DNA of 64,000 bases from Oscheius sp. JU75 (Eukaryota; Nematoda; Chromadorea; Rhabditida; Rhabditidae). The notes below the pieces were generated by a model, which had not been told where the DNA came from, did not search any database, and worked only from the letters and a program-made list of their open reading frames with translations. The DNA is taken from positions 7,502,001 through 7,566,000 of the forward strand of contig JASJZC010000001.1 in the NCBI GenBank assembly GCA_037178855.1. Direction: 5' to 3'. Of this stretch, positions 14,602-24,013 are shown piece by piece (within the stretch, counting starts at the first letter, position 1; each line of letters begins with the position of its first letter). A program made the position numbers and the translations under genes.

Positions 14602-15060
14602 TTAGGAAACGGGTTCTTCTTCGGGAACATCGGGCCAGAGTTCTCGCTCCGAGGCTTCCGACTCTTCTCCCAGCTTGTCCACGTTGTCTCCTTTTGCCCG
14701 AGAGATACGGTTTCTCGTCCTCTTTCGGCTCGCCCGTCTCGATCAGATAGTACTGGCGAGCTGTCTGATTCTCGTAGAAGGAGCGATTCGGCTTGTCCTT
14801 GTACAACTTCTTCCACATTCCTTCGGGTCGCCCCAGGCCTCGTCGGCATCTGTGCTGTTTCTTGCTCTTCTTGAACGGATAGCTCATGTGGTAGATGGCG
14901 CAGTGATGAAGCTCGGGCGGACTCTCGAACGAAGACGAATCCGGGTCACCGCTGAATGTCACACTGACGGTGGTCTGCATTCTGATGCCCAGAAATCCAC
15001 TGGTCGGCTCGGTCCACATTCGTCTGCAGCCGGAAGAAGCGCTTCTCGTTCAGCCGATAC
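14602..15060 (-). CDS. Unrecognised basic protein, convergent with VCP (splicing uncertain)
   Basis: I do not recognise this family. Coding character is clear in two blocks. One runs from about 15019 to 14730 and contains HHCAIYHMSYPFKKSKKQHR and YKDKPNRSFYENQTARQYY. The other is an acidic C-terminal block in a different frame (GDNVDKLGEESEASERELW, ending EEEPVS at 14602). The frames can be joined by a 34-bp intron starting GTACTATC near 14749, but other joins are possible. A start at the ATG at 15060 (MYRLNEKRFFRLQ) would need a further small intron. The upstream region is shared with the divergent gene at 15181. Confidence 0.45.
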
Positions 15061-15180
15061 ATCCCTACTTGCAATTACCAAACTTTTTTTTCTGTTTTCA
15101 GCAGAAAGTTTCGTAACTTGCACTAATAACCTGAAAGCAATTAGTCAGTTTGGCAAAAGGCGCCCTTGGCATCGAATGCG

Positions 15181-15843
15181 ATGAGTTCGTCCTCTAGCTG
15201 TGAATTCTCCGCTACCAGCTCTCGTTGTCGGTCGTCTCTTTCCCTGCCGGAGGATGAACAGGTCAGTCTTTTCGCAATCTATAAAAATAAAGGGGATCAG
15301 AGCATGGTGGAGCTGCTGTGTCAGACGTCGGAGCGCGCCTTGAAGCGCATCGAGAACAGTCGCCGTCGTCGTGACAAGTTCCTCTCGGAGCTGAAGCATC
15401 TTCCGGAGGAGCAGAACAGACGTCTGAAGCTGTTGAAGCAGTCGGTCAAGCGCTTCGAGGAGGCCGTCTATTCGGGAAGACTGGCCAATGCGAAGAACCG
15501 TGACCAGCACATGACGACGATGAAGAAGCTCTGTGCCTATCTGGAAGCTGATCCACAGCAGCTGGACGACCTGACCAAGCTGGAACAGGAGGTGGATAAG
15601 CTGATGGAACAAGTCATGTCCGTCCACAAGGAGCACTACCAGTTCGAGAAGAAGTTTGACGCGGACGATCTGCTCAACAGGGTCAAGGACATGAGCTACC
15701 AGGTCAACGTCGTCGAGGGCACCTTCTCCAAGGCCCAAGTTCAGCCGCTGTCCGCTGCCGATGCTGTTCTGATGCTGGCCAGTCCGACTACCAGGCAAGA
15801 AGCCGAGCAGCTAGCTGCTCGTCTCAAAGAGTTTGTCTACTGA
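15181..15843 (+). CDS. Unrecognised coiled-coil protein
   Basis: Two exons: 15181-15261 (Ser-rich, MSSSSSCEFSATSSRCRSSL) and 15301-15843 after a 39-bp intron. The mature protein is about 207 residues. It is highly helical and charged, with heptad-like spacing (KHLPEEQNRRLKLLKQSVKR; LTKLEQEVDKLMEQVM), and ends AARLKEFVY. No catalytic or metal motif is visible. It could be an adaptor or a helical-bundle domain. The start is the only in-frame ATG. It shares a 120-bp divergent upstream region with the gene on the other strand. Confidence 0.6.
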   Translation: MSSSSSCEFSATSSRCRSSLSLPEDEQVSLFAIYKNKGDQSMVELLCQTSERALKRIENSRRRRDKFLSELKHLPEEQNRRLKLLKQSVKRFEEAVYSGRLANAKNRDQHMTTMKKLCAYLEADPQQLDDLTKLEQEVDKLMEQVMSVHKEHYQFEKKFDADDLLNRVKDMSYQVNVVEGTFSKAQVQPLSAADAVLMLASPTTRQEAEQLAARLKEFVY

Positions 15844-16668
15844 GAGGCCGATCAACTGCGGCTTATGAAAACCTCGCTGTTTTCCTGTGTCTCTTCCTTG
15901 TCTGTAAGTCATGGAGTCTAGAATGAGAGGGAGAGAGACAGCCAAACATCAATCGGGGGGCCATCAAGGCTTCCTGACGAAACAAGTGGGCTCTCCCAAA
16001 CCCGAAAGAAACCAATCCATAGAAGAGCCAAGGCAGAATCGAATATGCGCCGTGGCGTATTACTCGCGCTCGTCGCCCAGTAGTTCCCTTTCTTCTTCTC
16101 GCGCGGAGAGACTACACGAGTACATACCTTGTGTGTGGGGGCCATCCACATCGAAAATCAATTCGGGCGGCTTGTCTCTCTCCGACTGAGAGAGAGAGAG
16201 TGAGAAAGAGTACGCTTCAAATTCCTGCCTCTATTATCTGGGGGATTTCATCCAAAGTACTCTCTCACAACTCGGCCCCCCTCGGTCTCCCAGCAACAGC
16301 TTACCCATTCCGTCCCGGTCCAATACTCTCCTTCTTTGCAATAGAGACTAAGGCTTCGGAGCAAAGGCTTCTTTTGAACTCTGGCTGGGAAGAGATGCCT
16401 CATCTCATTCTTAGTCTCTCTCTCTCACTCTAATCTCCTGAAAGCCTTTTGTCGAAGATTTTCTCTCCCAGACCACATTATGCTATACGGCTTTAACCCG
16501 ATTGAATTCTCTGCCAGGCGTTTTTGCCTCTCCCGAGATGACGAGAGAGGGTCCGGAATACGCAATCAGGCTGTCCACAATGCGTGCTCCGAATAATTTA
16601 TCATGTTTGTTTTCTCACTGTCCCTTTCTCAGAGAGTCTCCGTGATAGTGGCTTTGTCTTGCAGAAGT
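15844..16668. other. Intergenic region with GA/CT simple repeats upstream of carbonic anhydrase
   Basis: About 825 bp without a convincing gene. Several GAGAGAGA/CTCTCTCT tracts occur (around 15935-15950, 16185-16210, 16415-16432). They could be GAGA-type promoter elements or plain low-complexity DNA. Open frames here have no domain content. Confidence 0.5.
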
Positions 16669-18324
16669 ATGGCCTTTCTTGGTCAGCTCACAGGCCGACT
16701 TCAGTCTCTCAAGGAGAAGACGATAACATTGGCATCGGAGGCTCCGAACCAGCTGCAGTCACTCAAGGTTGGTGGGCTCAGGACACTATAGAGAATTAAG
16801 TTAGGGTCAATGTACTAAGTCTTACAACACACGTATGATTTGCTAAAAAAAATGATAGGTGGCTAACATAACAAGTTTGTTTTAGTGGCGGGACTTGTTT
16901 AGCACACAATCATTAAATACATAGCAAAGTTTTGGTTTAAAGGACTGCCTCCCTTTGGCCTGAACGAGGGTCCCGTCACGAAATTGATAGTCAATTCTTG
17001 ATTAAACAAACCGAATAGTGTTCTTTAAGGTTGGAAGTTAGACCCAGGACCGTGTTCGAGAAGGGTTTTTCCTGTTCGCAATGCTCTCACTTCTATTGTC
17101 GCATAGTACATTTTTCTCGCCTAAAATGGCAGAAGAGCCTCGTGTGTGTGTGCACACCGTCGGATTATATTTCACGCCTGAGATAAAATGCCCTCAGGGG
17201 ATTCACATTTAATGAGGGAGAGAATTATTTCAGGACGGAGCCCCGCGTCTCATTGAGAGCGCCGTGAATGCGAAGAATGGACTCTTGAATAAGGTCAAGC
17301 TGGACAGTCTGGGAAAGGTCTTGAACATTCCCACACTGGGTCGGAATCAGAGTCCAATTGACATCGTGCCCGTCATCACCTCCTTTGGGGAACATCTTCA
17401 GAATGCCGAGTTCCGGGTCGAGTACCACAACTCGGGCGACTTCAAAATTGTCAACACTGGAGCCGTCATTTCCATCATTCGAGAAGGTATGGCTTTCAAT
17501 TAAACTTGACTGAGCTCATGGCTGACTCATACTCTATGCTTCTTTTTTCTAGATCTCTCCGGAACAGCTATAGGTAACACTCTTCCCTTGTAGTCTCACA
17601 CCTTTAGTCGTGACCTTGCTGTGTCACTAGATTCTCCTTCTCAAAAGTCATTGAATCTGTTTCAGGAAACGACAGTGAGCTGGCAATTTCGTTCATGGCA
17701 GAGGAACAGTTCCATCTGGACGCTGTTCACTGGCATTGGGGTACGGAGCCGATGAATGGATCGGAGCACACAATTGGCGGAGTCGGATATGCGGGAGAAC
17801 TGCATCTGGTTCATCGAAACACTCGCTTCTCGTCGATGGATGTCGCTCTAAAACAGCCAAATGGCGTCTTGATCGTAGCCGTGTTTCTCAATGAGTCCCA
17901 TGACGACAATCCAGCCATTTCGCCCTTTGTCGAGCTGCTCAAGAATGTCATCTACAAGGGAAATGAGGCCAAGGTAGATGTGAACCGTTTAGAAAACTGA
18001 GACGTTCAGGTACACAGCTTTAACTTCAACGGTCTCTTTCCCTCCATCGAGAAGACAAAAGAGTTCTGGATCTATGAGGGCAGTGAGACAACCGAGCCAT
18101 TCCGTGAGACCGTCAAGTGGCTCGTCTTCCGCTCTGCTCTCCCGATCAGCTCGCAACAGCTGGAGAGATTGAGAGAGGTTCGTGCTGGAGGATATGACGA
18201 AGAGCATGAGAGACCAATGGTCCCGATTCGAACCACCCAAAATCCCAATAACCGTACCGTTGTCACTAATATCAGATCAGCTGCCGGGGCTCCTGATCTC
18301 GGAATCAAGTCTCTTTCCAGTTAA
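16669..18324 (+). CDS. Alpha carbonic anhydrase, predicted active
   Basis: Catalyses reversible hydration of CO2. Exons: 16669-16767, 17234-17486, 17553-17573 (21-nt microexon), 17666-17973 and 18010-18324. The zinc site is intact: two His in AVHWHWG and the third in GELHLVH, with the conserved GSEHTIGG between them. The proton-relay threonine block reads EGSETTEP, and NQSPIDIV marks the start of the core. The C-terminus keeps NPNNRTV. The usual N-terminal WxYxGxxGP segment is missing; instead there is a helical leader (MAFLGQLTGRLQSLKEKT) with no signal peptide, so the enzyme is probably intracellular. The 466-bp first intron is unusually long for this genome. Confidence 0.93.
17553..17573 (+). 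other. 21-nt microexon in carbonic anhydrase
   Basis: Flanked by TTTTCTAG and GTAACA. It adds seven codons between phase-1 introns and restores the DLSGTAIG segment that precedes the zinc-binding strands in this family. Confidence 0.8.
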
Positions 18325-18527
18325 ACATACTCACTTTGATCTCCTCTTCCAGCCAAATATATTTATTTTGAACAGTAGATATACTATTATAAAAGAATTT
18401 TTGAAGCTTGTTCTGGTCTGTTTACGTTCAACTCAGATCTTTTCTGGTTCCCTGATACTGTCAAAGCCTGTTTTCAGCTGTCAAACTACACGGACTAGTA
18501 ATAATTTTATTTTACAAGAATTCCTTC

Positions 18528-20370
18528 TTAGACTTTCCTCACTCGACGAGTATCCATCTGGATTGGAGGCTGGGCAGTGCTCTTTCTCTTCCGAGCCAAT
18601 CCGGGATTTCCAGCCGAGTTCGAGTGATCAATGAAGGAGGTCAGTCTCCTAGTTGAGGTGGGAGCATCCTCCTCTCCAGTGATGACAGTTTCATCCCAGC
18701 CGCCTTCGGGAATGTTCGAAATTCTCATTCGGGGCTCGATGTCGAGGTGCTGAAAGGGAGATTCAACTTGTTTTGTTTTATACTCACTCTTCCCTCAGCG
18801 GCCATCTTGTTCTTCAAAGCCTCCAGTTCAAATTCGGCTGTGTACAGTGTCGACTTCAGCTCTTGGAGGAGCATGATCTGACTACGGAAGTCGTTGTAGA
18901 CCTGGACTACAGGCTCGGTTCCCATCGGATTCATTTCTAAGGTTTTTCTTTACTTTGAGACCACGGTTAGAACTTACCCATGCTGCATTTCTCTAGGACA
19001 ACCTCGATGTTCTTGAGCTTCTTCTGGCCGACATTCGTCGGCAGTTTCATCTCGTGACTACGAAGATGAGCACCGGCAGTGCGGAAGTCTGAGAAACGAA
19101 GAGGTACCACGGCGACGTCTCCCTATAAATCAAAATTAGCTGATAATTACTGGAGAACAGTCTCTTATGAGGCTCTGGAACACAAAAACGGGAAAGCACA
19201 AAATTATTCCTACTATACCCTAAAATTACGGTTCGCGTCTCGGCGCCGCGCAAAATTGTAGCTTTGTTGTTAGAGCTAGCTCTTTGCCCTGGCAACTTAT
19301 TTTATCGTCTTTGTGAACTCACTGGATTGAATGCTGCACCGATGGATCCGTTGACTCCTGAGAGTTTGGACCGGAATCCTGACTTTTTCTTTGTGATGGC
19401 TGGAGAGACACCGCTTCTGGAATGAACATAACATAGACTGTTTCACAATGGGACTAACGGACTAGGACTATGAGGACCATCGCCCATGCTGATGAGTTTC
19501 TGAAGATCTTGTGCCTTCCTCTCACGTTCTCTCTTCCTCGACTCGATAATTTTCATCTGCCTGACCAATTCTTCCTCTTCCTCTATCTGTATACAGGCTA
19601 GTTTCTAATGTTCATTACCCCCTACCTCTTCATGGGTCCTATCCCAGAGCTTGTTCATCTGTTCCTTCCTTCGTCTCTCATGCTCGGCGTCGTAACAAAT
19701 CGGTGCCGTGTTAGGATCGACCAGCACTGCCAGCTCGTGAACCACAGCGTAGTATCTCTCCTTCAGGTCCTCAATTGAGCGACTCGTCCCGAATTTGGCC
19801 TGATCATAGCGGTCGTGCACAATGGGCCATCGGATGTCGAAGCGACGACACATTTCAAACAGGTAGTCCGTCTCTTCCCGAGTCCATTTACTCGTTTTCA
19901 GGTATTTGTTGTACTCTTCGTCGGTGTAGGTCGGAATGTTGATGACTTTGTTGAAGCGGGCGAAAATATACGGTTCGGAGCTGTTCATTTTGTCCTCTCG
20001 TTCCCAGTGGAATAGTTTCAGACCGTCTGATCGAGCCTGATTCTCAAACGGGACCCATTTGTAGCGACGAACGGCACGAAGACCGATCTGTAGAGCCCAA
20101 AAATAACAGAAAAGAAGGCAACTACCTGAGCTTTCGGCTTCCTGTAACCGACTTTTATCGGAGTCGGCATCATTGACTGAATATCTTTCGTCTCCTGTGT
20201 ATTGAGAAGATTGAACAGTTCTCTGGTCATCCCTTCCGGTTTTTTAAAGGTTTTTGTAGTAGGCTAAAAGAGTTTTCCACGACAAACTACGGTTGACCTA
20301 CCTTCTTTGATCCACTGGCTTGGGATGGGCCGGAATCCCCACCCATAATCGACTGCACATCACCTATCAT
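18528..20370 (-). CDS. DMAP1: DMAP1 (DNA methyltransferase 1-associated protein 1)
   Basis: Subunit of NuA4/TIP60 and SRCAP-type chromatin complexes. The N-terminus contains GMTRELFNLL and the block VGYRKPKAQIGLRAVRRYKW. The SANT/Myb-like domain reads SKWTREETDYLFEMCRRFDI, followed by IVHDRYD, all in the large exon near 19630-20010. Next comes a coiled, Arg/Glu-rich segment (EEEEELVRQMKIIESRKRER) and the C-terminal DMAP block (LPTNVGQKKLKNIEVVLEKC). The tail is Ser/Thr/Arg-rich and ends RRVRKV. The first ATG is at 20370, directly after a CTAG acceptor-like site. Introns are about 35-75 bp. About 430 residues. Confidence 0.94.
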
Positions 20371-21031
20371 TCTAGAAATGCAATTTAGAGTGGATATTGT
20401 GTAGTTAAATTGCAAACTAGAGTTGGAAGGGAACGCATTTGAGTCATTATCGATAATTTAGCGCTTTCCACAGCAAAATCTGTAAATACAACCCGTCATT
20501 CTACTTTGGTTCATTCCAATATGACATTGTCATGTCAGATAGATCAAGAGTTGCTTAGAAACTGCCAACAGTTTCACAAAATATTGATAGTCGAGCAGAA
20601 ACTTTGAGGAGAAAATAAATTTATGAGAAAAATTTGAAAATTCTGCTCAAATGCCGATACGCAGGTAAACAGCATTACGGTATTGCTTGGCTGAGTATCC
20701 TACGTTTATGCATTGCAGCTGCTTTCAGCATCTGCAAATCCTAAAATTTTGTTCCTTTGCCATGCCGTTTTGTTACACTTTTTGCTCATTTTCTTCCATT
20801 TATGCTGTTGAAAATCATACCTTTTTTTGTCAAAACCTCTGGGAAAAAGTTCGTTAGAAGGAAAACGTACAATAATGCCTGATTTTCCATGTCAGCTGTT
20901 TCGTTTTTCAATCTTCCTTTTTTTTTCTAATTTATGTATTTTCAGCCCTCAAACTGGAAACAGAGCCACACAGGAAAGTTAGAAACAAAAGATAACATTA
21001 ACTTCCCCTGAGCTCATCAACAAATCTGACA
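20371..21031. other. Divergent intergenic region between DMAP1 and RPS20
   Basis: AT-rich 660-bp region between two start codons. The RPS20-proximal part (20880-21030) has pyrimidine tracts typical of ribosomal protein gene 5' ends. I see no gene. Confidence 0.5.
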
Positions 21032-21513
21032 ATGGTGAGTTTTTCCGGCGTTTCTGTACAACCATGTTTTCTTTCAGGCTGGAGTTTACAAGAGTGAGAA
21101 GCCCGCGGCTGATACCACCAAGCATCGTATTCGCATTACCCTGACTTCCCAAAATGTCAAGTCTCTCGAGAAGGGTGAGTAATTTTTGTATTTTTCATAT
21201 CAAACTTTCCGTTATAGTGTGCAGTCAGCTCATCGATGGAGCCAAGGGACTCGAGCTCTCCGTCAAGGGCCCTATTCGTCTCCCAACAAAGACTCTTCGT
21301 ATCACCACTCGCAAGACTCCTTGCGGAGAGGGATCTAAGACTTGGGACCGTTTCCAGATGCGCATCCACAAGCGCCTCATCAACATGCACACTCCCCCTG
21401 AGCTCCTCCAGCAAATCACCTCCATCTCCATCGAACCCGGAGTCGATGTCGAGGTCACTCAGGTATTTCATTTCTGTTTTGTTCATTCATATTGAGTTTC
21501 TCAGGCTAACTGA
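21032..21513 (+). CDS. RPS20: 40S ribosomal protein uS10 (RPS20)
   Basis: Small-subunit protein of the head. Exon 1 encodes only Met (21032-21034), followed by an intron GTGAGT to TTTCAG, and exon 2 starts at 21078 with AGVYKSEKP. The protein contains [39 protein letters not shown] and [11 protein letters not shown], nearly identical to other animals. A last tiny exon adds Ala-Asn and the stop (ending EVTQAN), where vertebrates end IADA. About 118 residues, matching the family length. Confidence 0.97.
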
Positions 21514-21693
21514 AGAGATGGCGGTGAACGGGTTCCTCGTCTGTCCGAGTTACAAGTTCATTGTTGATTTGTTTGAATGCAGAAATGTATTCTTATAAAA
21601 TGTTATTGTATTATCGTTGTTTTTTATTCTAGTTTATCATCAATATGGTTTACCTAGTTGCAGTTAGAAATCGCTTATCCAGGTCTTAGAAAC

Positions 21694-22461
21694 ATGGCTG
21701 ATGAAGAAGAGGACCCATGTCCTATCTGCTATGCGAAGATTAGTATCCCTATTTCGGTCCCAGTTTGTGGACATCGTTTTTGTTTTTGTTGCCTGAAAGG
21801 TATCGAGCCTCTTCGACAATGCTTTTTGGTAACTTAGGCGCCTGTGTGGATAAAGATGATCCGCTCTGCCCGTTGTGTAGACAAGTAGTGGACCAGGATA
21901 TATTCTCGCGTCCCAAGATGTCGGGACTCAGTCTCACGCTTGACGTTGAGCCGGAAAGCCCCGGTACGTTTGTTGATATGGCTCTTGAAAGCTTTCGCGC
22001 ATCTACGTTGGTGGCAACATAACAGGAACTCTTTTGATTATATCCTTTTTTTAGAAAAGGTCAAGAAAGATGACAAAAAAGTAGATAATAAAGCATCCGG
22101 ATCCAACGATGTAGCTCCGCGAATGTTTTGGCTCTACTCGGTAAGATACTGCCTTGTTCATCACTTACTTGCCAGGCTGGTGGCAACGGATGGTGGAGAT
22201 ATCAGCCCACAGATGAAGATGATATCAAGAGAGCTTTCGAATCCGGTATTGCCAAATGCGATCTGAGCATGTGCGGTCACGCTTACATTATTGACTTCAA
22301 GAAAATGGAGCAGCATAGGAAAGATAATCAGAACATCAAGAGGAAGATCAAGTAGACCGTAGTTTGTTTTCCTTTTTCCAATTTTATTTTCCAGACATGT
22401 GACGAAAGAAGAAATGGATCAGCTTCGGGTCAGGGGTATCGCCGGGATGCGCTGCGCATGA
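21694..22461 (+). CDS. RNF146: RNF146-like E3 ubiquitin ligase (RING + WWE)
   Basis: RNF146/Iduna ubiquitylates poly-ADP-ribosylated targets such as axin. The RING is at residues 8-50 (CPICYAKISIPISVPVCGHRF, continuing to CPLCRQ) with all C3HC4 ligands. It is followed by the KPTLL-equivalent segment and a WWE domain (FWLYSAGGNGWWRYQPTDED ... MCGHAYIIDFKKMEQHRK). The order and close spacing match RNF146 rather than Deltex or other WWE ligases. The end reads RVRGIAGMRCA, similar to the vertebrate GVAGLR motif. Four or five short introns. Shorter than human RNF146 because the long C-terminal tail is absent. Confidence 0.92.
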
Positions 22462-22710
22462 ACAGTTTGCACATGAGTCTACTCGTTCAACACCTAGTCA
22501 CTTTAGTCATTCGGGTTATCATATTCTTTTCAACGTCTACCTTAGTGTCATTTTGTACATATCCTAACTTATGTGTTCCCACTCTCTGCTTATGGTCATA
22601 AATTTTCTTTTCTACTACATGTTAGATTTTTTTTCACTCTCTTCGTGCCGAAGAGCAAAGAACGAATTTATTGTTAGTAACTTGAACAAAGGCAACATTT
22701 ACGGACCGGC

Positions 22711-23856
22711 TTACACATCGTCACGGGCCTTCTTCACTGGTGGATCATCATCGGGGGACATTTCCTTCGGAGCATCGGGAGAACGACCCATTTTTTCGGC
22801 CAGGGCACGAGCATCTCGGACATTTCTGGCCACAGTGGCTACTCGTTGAGCGGACTGATGGCTGTTTTCGATGATGATCGTGCTCGAGAGCACATGTGAC
22901 GAGTGTTCCCGGGCTTCCTAAGAGTAAGGATCTTTTAGATTAAGATTTTGACTCACATCAAGGATGTTGAGAGTCTGTTCGTCGCAAACGTCTGCGAACT
23001 GCAGCGCCAGATAGGACCAGCTGACCAGGACGTCCAATCGATCGAGATCAGCCGGCTTCCAGAACTGCGTAGCGGCTGACCAGAGGTATCTGATTTTTCC
23101 TGAATCGAGAAACATCGCGAAACTCACTGGAAGCTGTCAGAGCATCTCTTCCACGTCTCTATGCGCATCTGTTGATGGTTAGTCTTTCTCGGGATGCGCT
23201 CTTGGACTCGACAAATCTGAAAATATGTCAATTCTAGCAAAACATGCCTTGAGTACCGTGTGATAAGCATAGTAGATACTCAGCTGTGAGCTGGCCACAA
23301 CACGCGGATCACGGATTCGCGGGGAGCGTTCGGACGCATCGATCCATTCCCAACAGACCTAATTCATCAGATTTCTCTTGGACTCTTTAAAAACCAACTT
23401 CCATGACAGTTTCGTCGTAATGACTCGTGTTGAGAATGCATGAATAGACGTGATCCATCAGCTCGAGATCTTCGGCCCCGAAAGGCTCAGGTGAGGTTGC
23501 TACTGCTGCCCGGATGACCGTTACAGCTCTAAAGAGATCTATTTTTTCATCCCGACCAACTCACTTTTCATAATCTCGGCCGACGGTAGCAGTGAAGGCA
23601 TCCTTGAGAGCCTCGTTCATAGATTTCGGAATAATCGGCTGCGGGGCCTGGGGGCAAGGGGTCGACCTAGTTGGTGCGTGAGAGAGAGACAAAAATGAGG
23701 CCTGCGGGGCGCGTACATCGGGATACGCGGGCTGAGAGAACAGCTGGTTCCTGCGAACTGTTTGTAGCCGGATACGAAGCGGCTGTGTTTTTGGCAGTCT
23801 CTCTGGAAGAGGTCAGAGGAAAACATCGGCATATCGATCTCTCTTTTAAGAGACAT
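22711..23856 (-). CDS. Unrecognised protein with a helical C-terminal domain
   Basis: I do not recognise the family. The likely start is the ATG at 23856 (MSLKREIDMPMFSSDLFQRD), joined across a 32-bp intron to a Pro/Gln-rich linker. A well-structured helical region of about 200 residues follows: SMNEALKDAFTATVGRDYEK, then HYDETVMEVCWEWIDASER and YLWSAATQFWKPADLDRLD. The C-terminal tail is hydrophilic and ends PPVKKARDDV, with a basic patch that could be a nuclear signal. Introns are 35-50 bp. It lies downstream of the myosin gene on the same strand, but the myosin has its own stop at 24014, so this is separate. Confidence 0.6.
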
Positions 23857-24013
23857 GGTCGACGACTCACTTCTATGTAGAGCTTCGGGTTGTTTAGCCT
23901 TAGACGAGAGGACAATTCAATGATGCTGGTGGAAGAGAGTCAGAAGACAACTCTTATCTAGTTGTAACAGTAAGAGAAGTTGCGAGAATAGAACTCTTTA
24001 TGACAAGCTGATA

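Noticed and set aside
15145-15798. 217-codon minus-strand Leu/Val-rich frame
   Set aside because: Mirror of the coiled-coil gene on the plus strand, whose intron and start are consistent.
16180-16435. CT/GA repeats considered as a CRISPR-like or satellite array
   Set aside because: Simple dinucleotide tracts of variable length without unit structure; the organism is eukaryotic.
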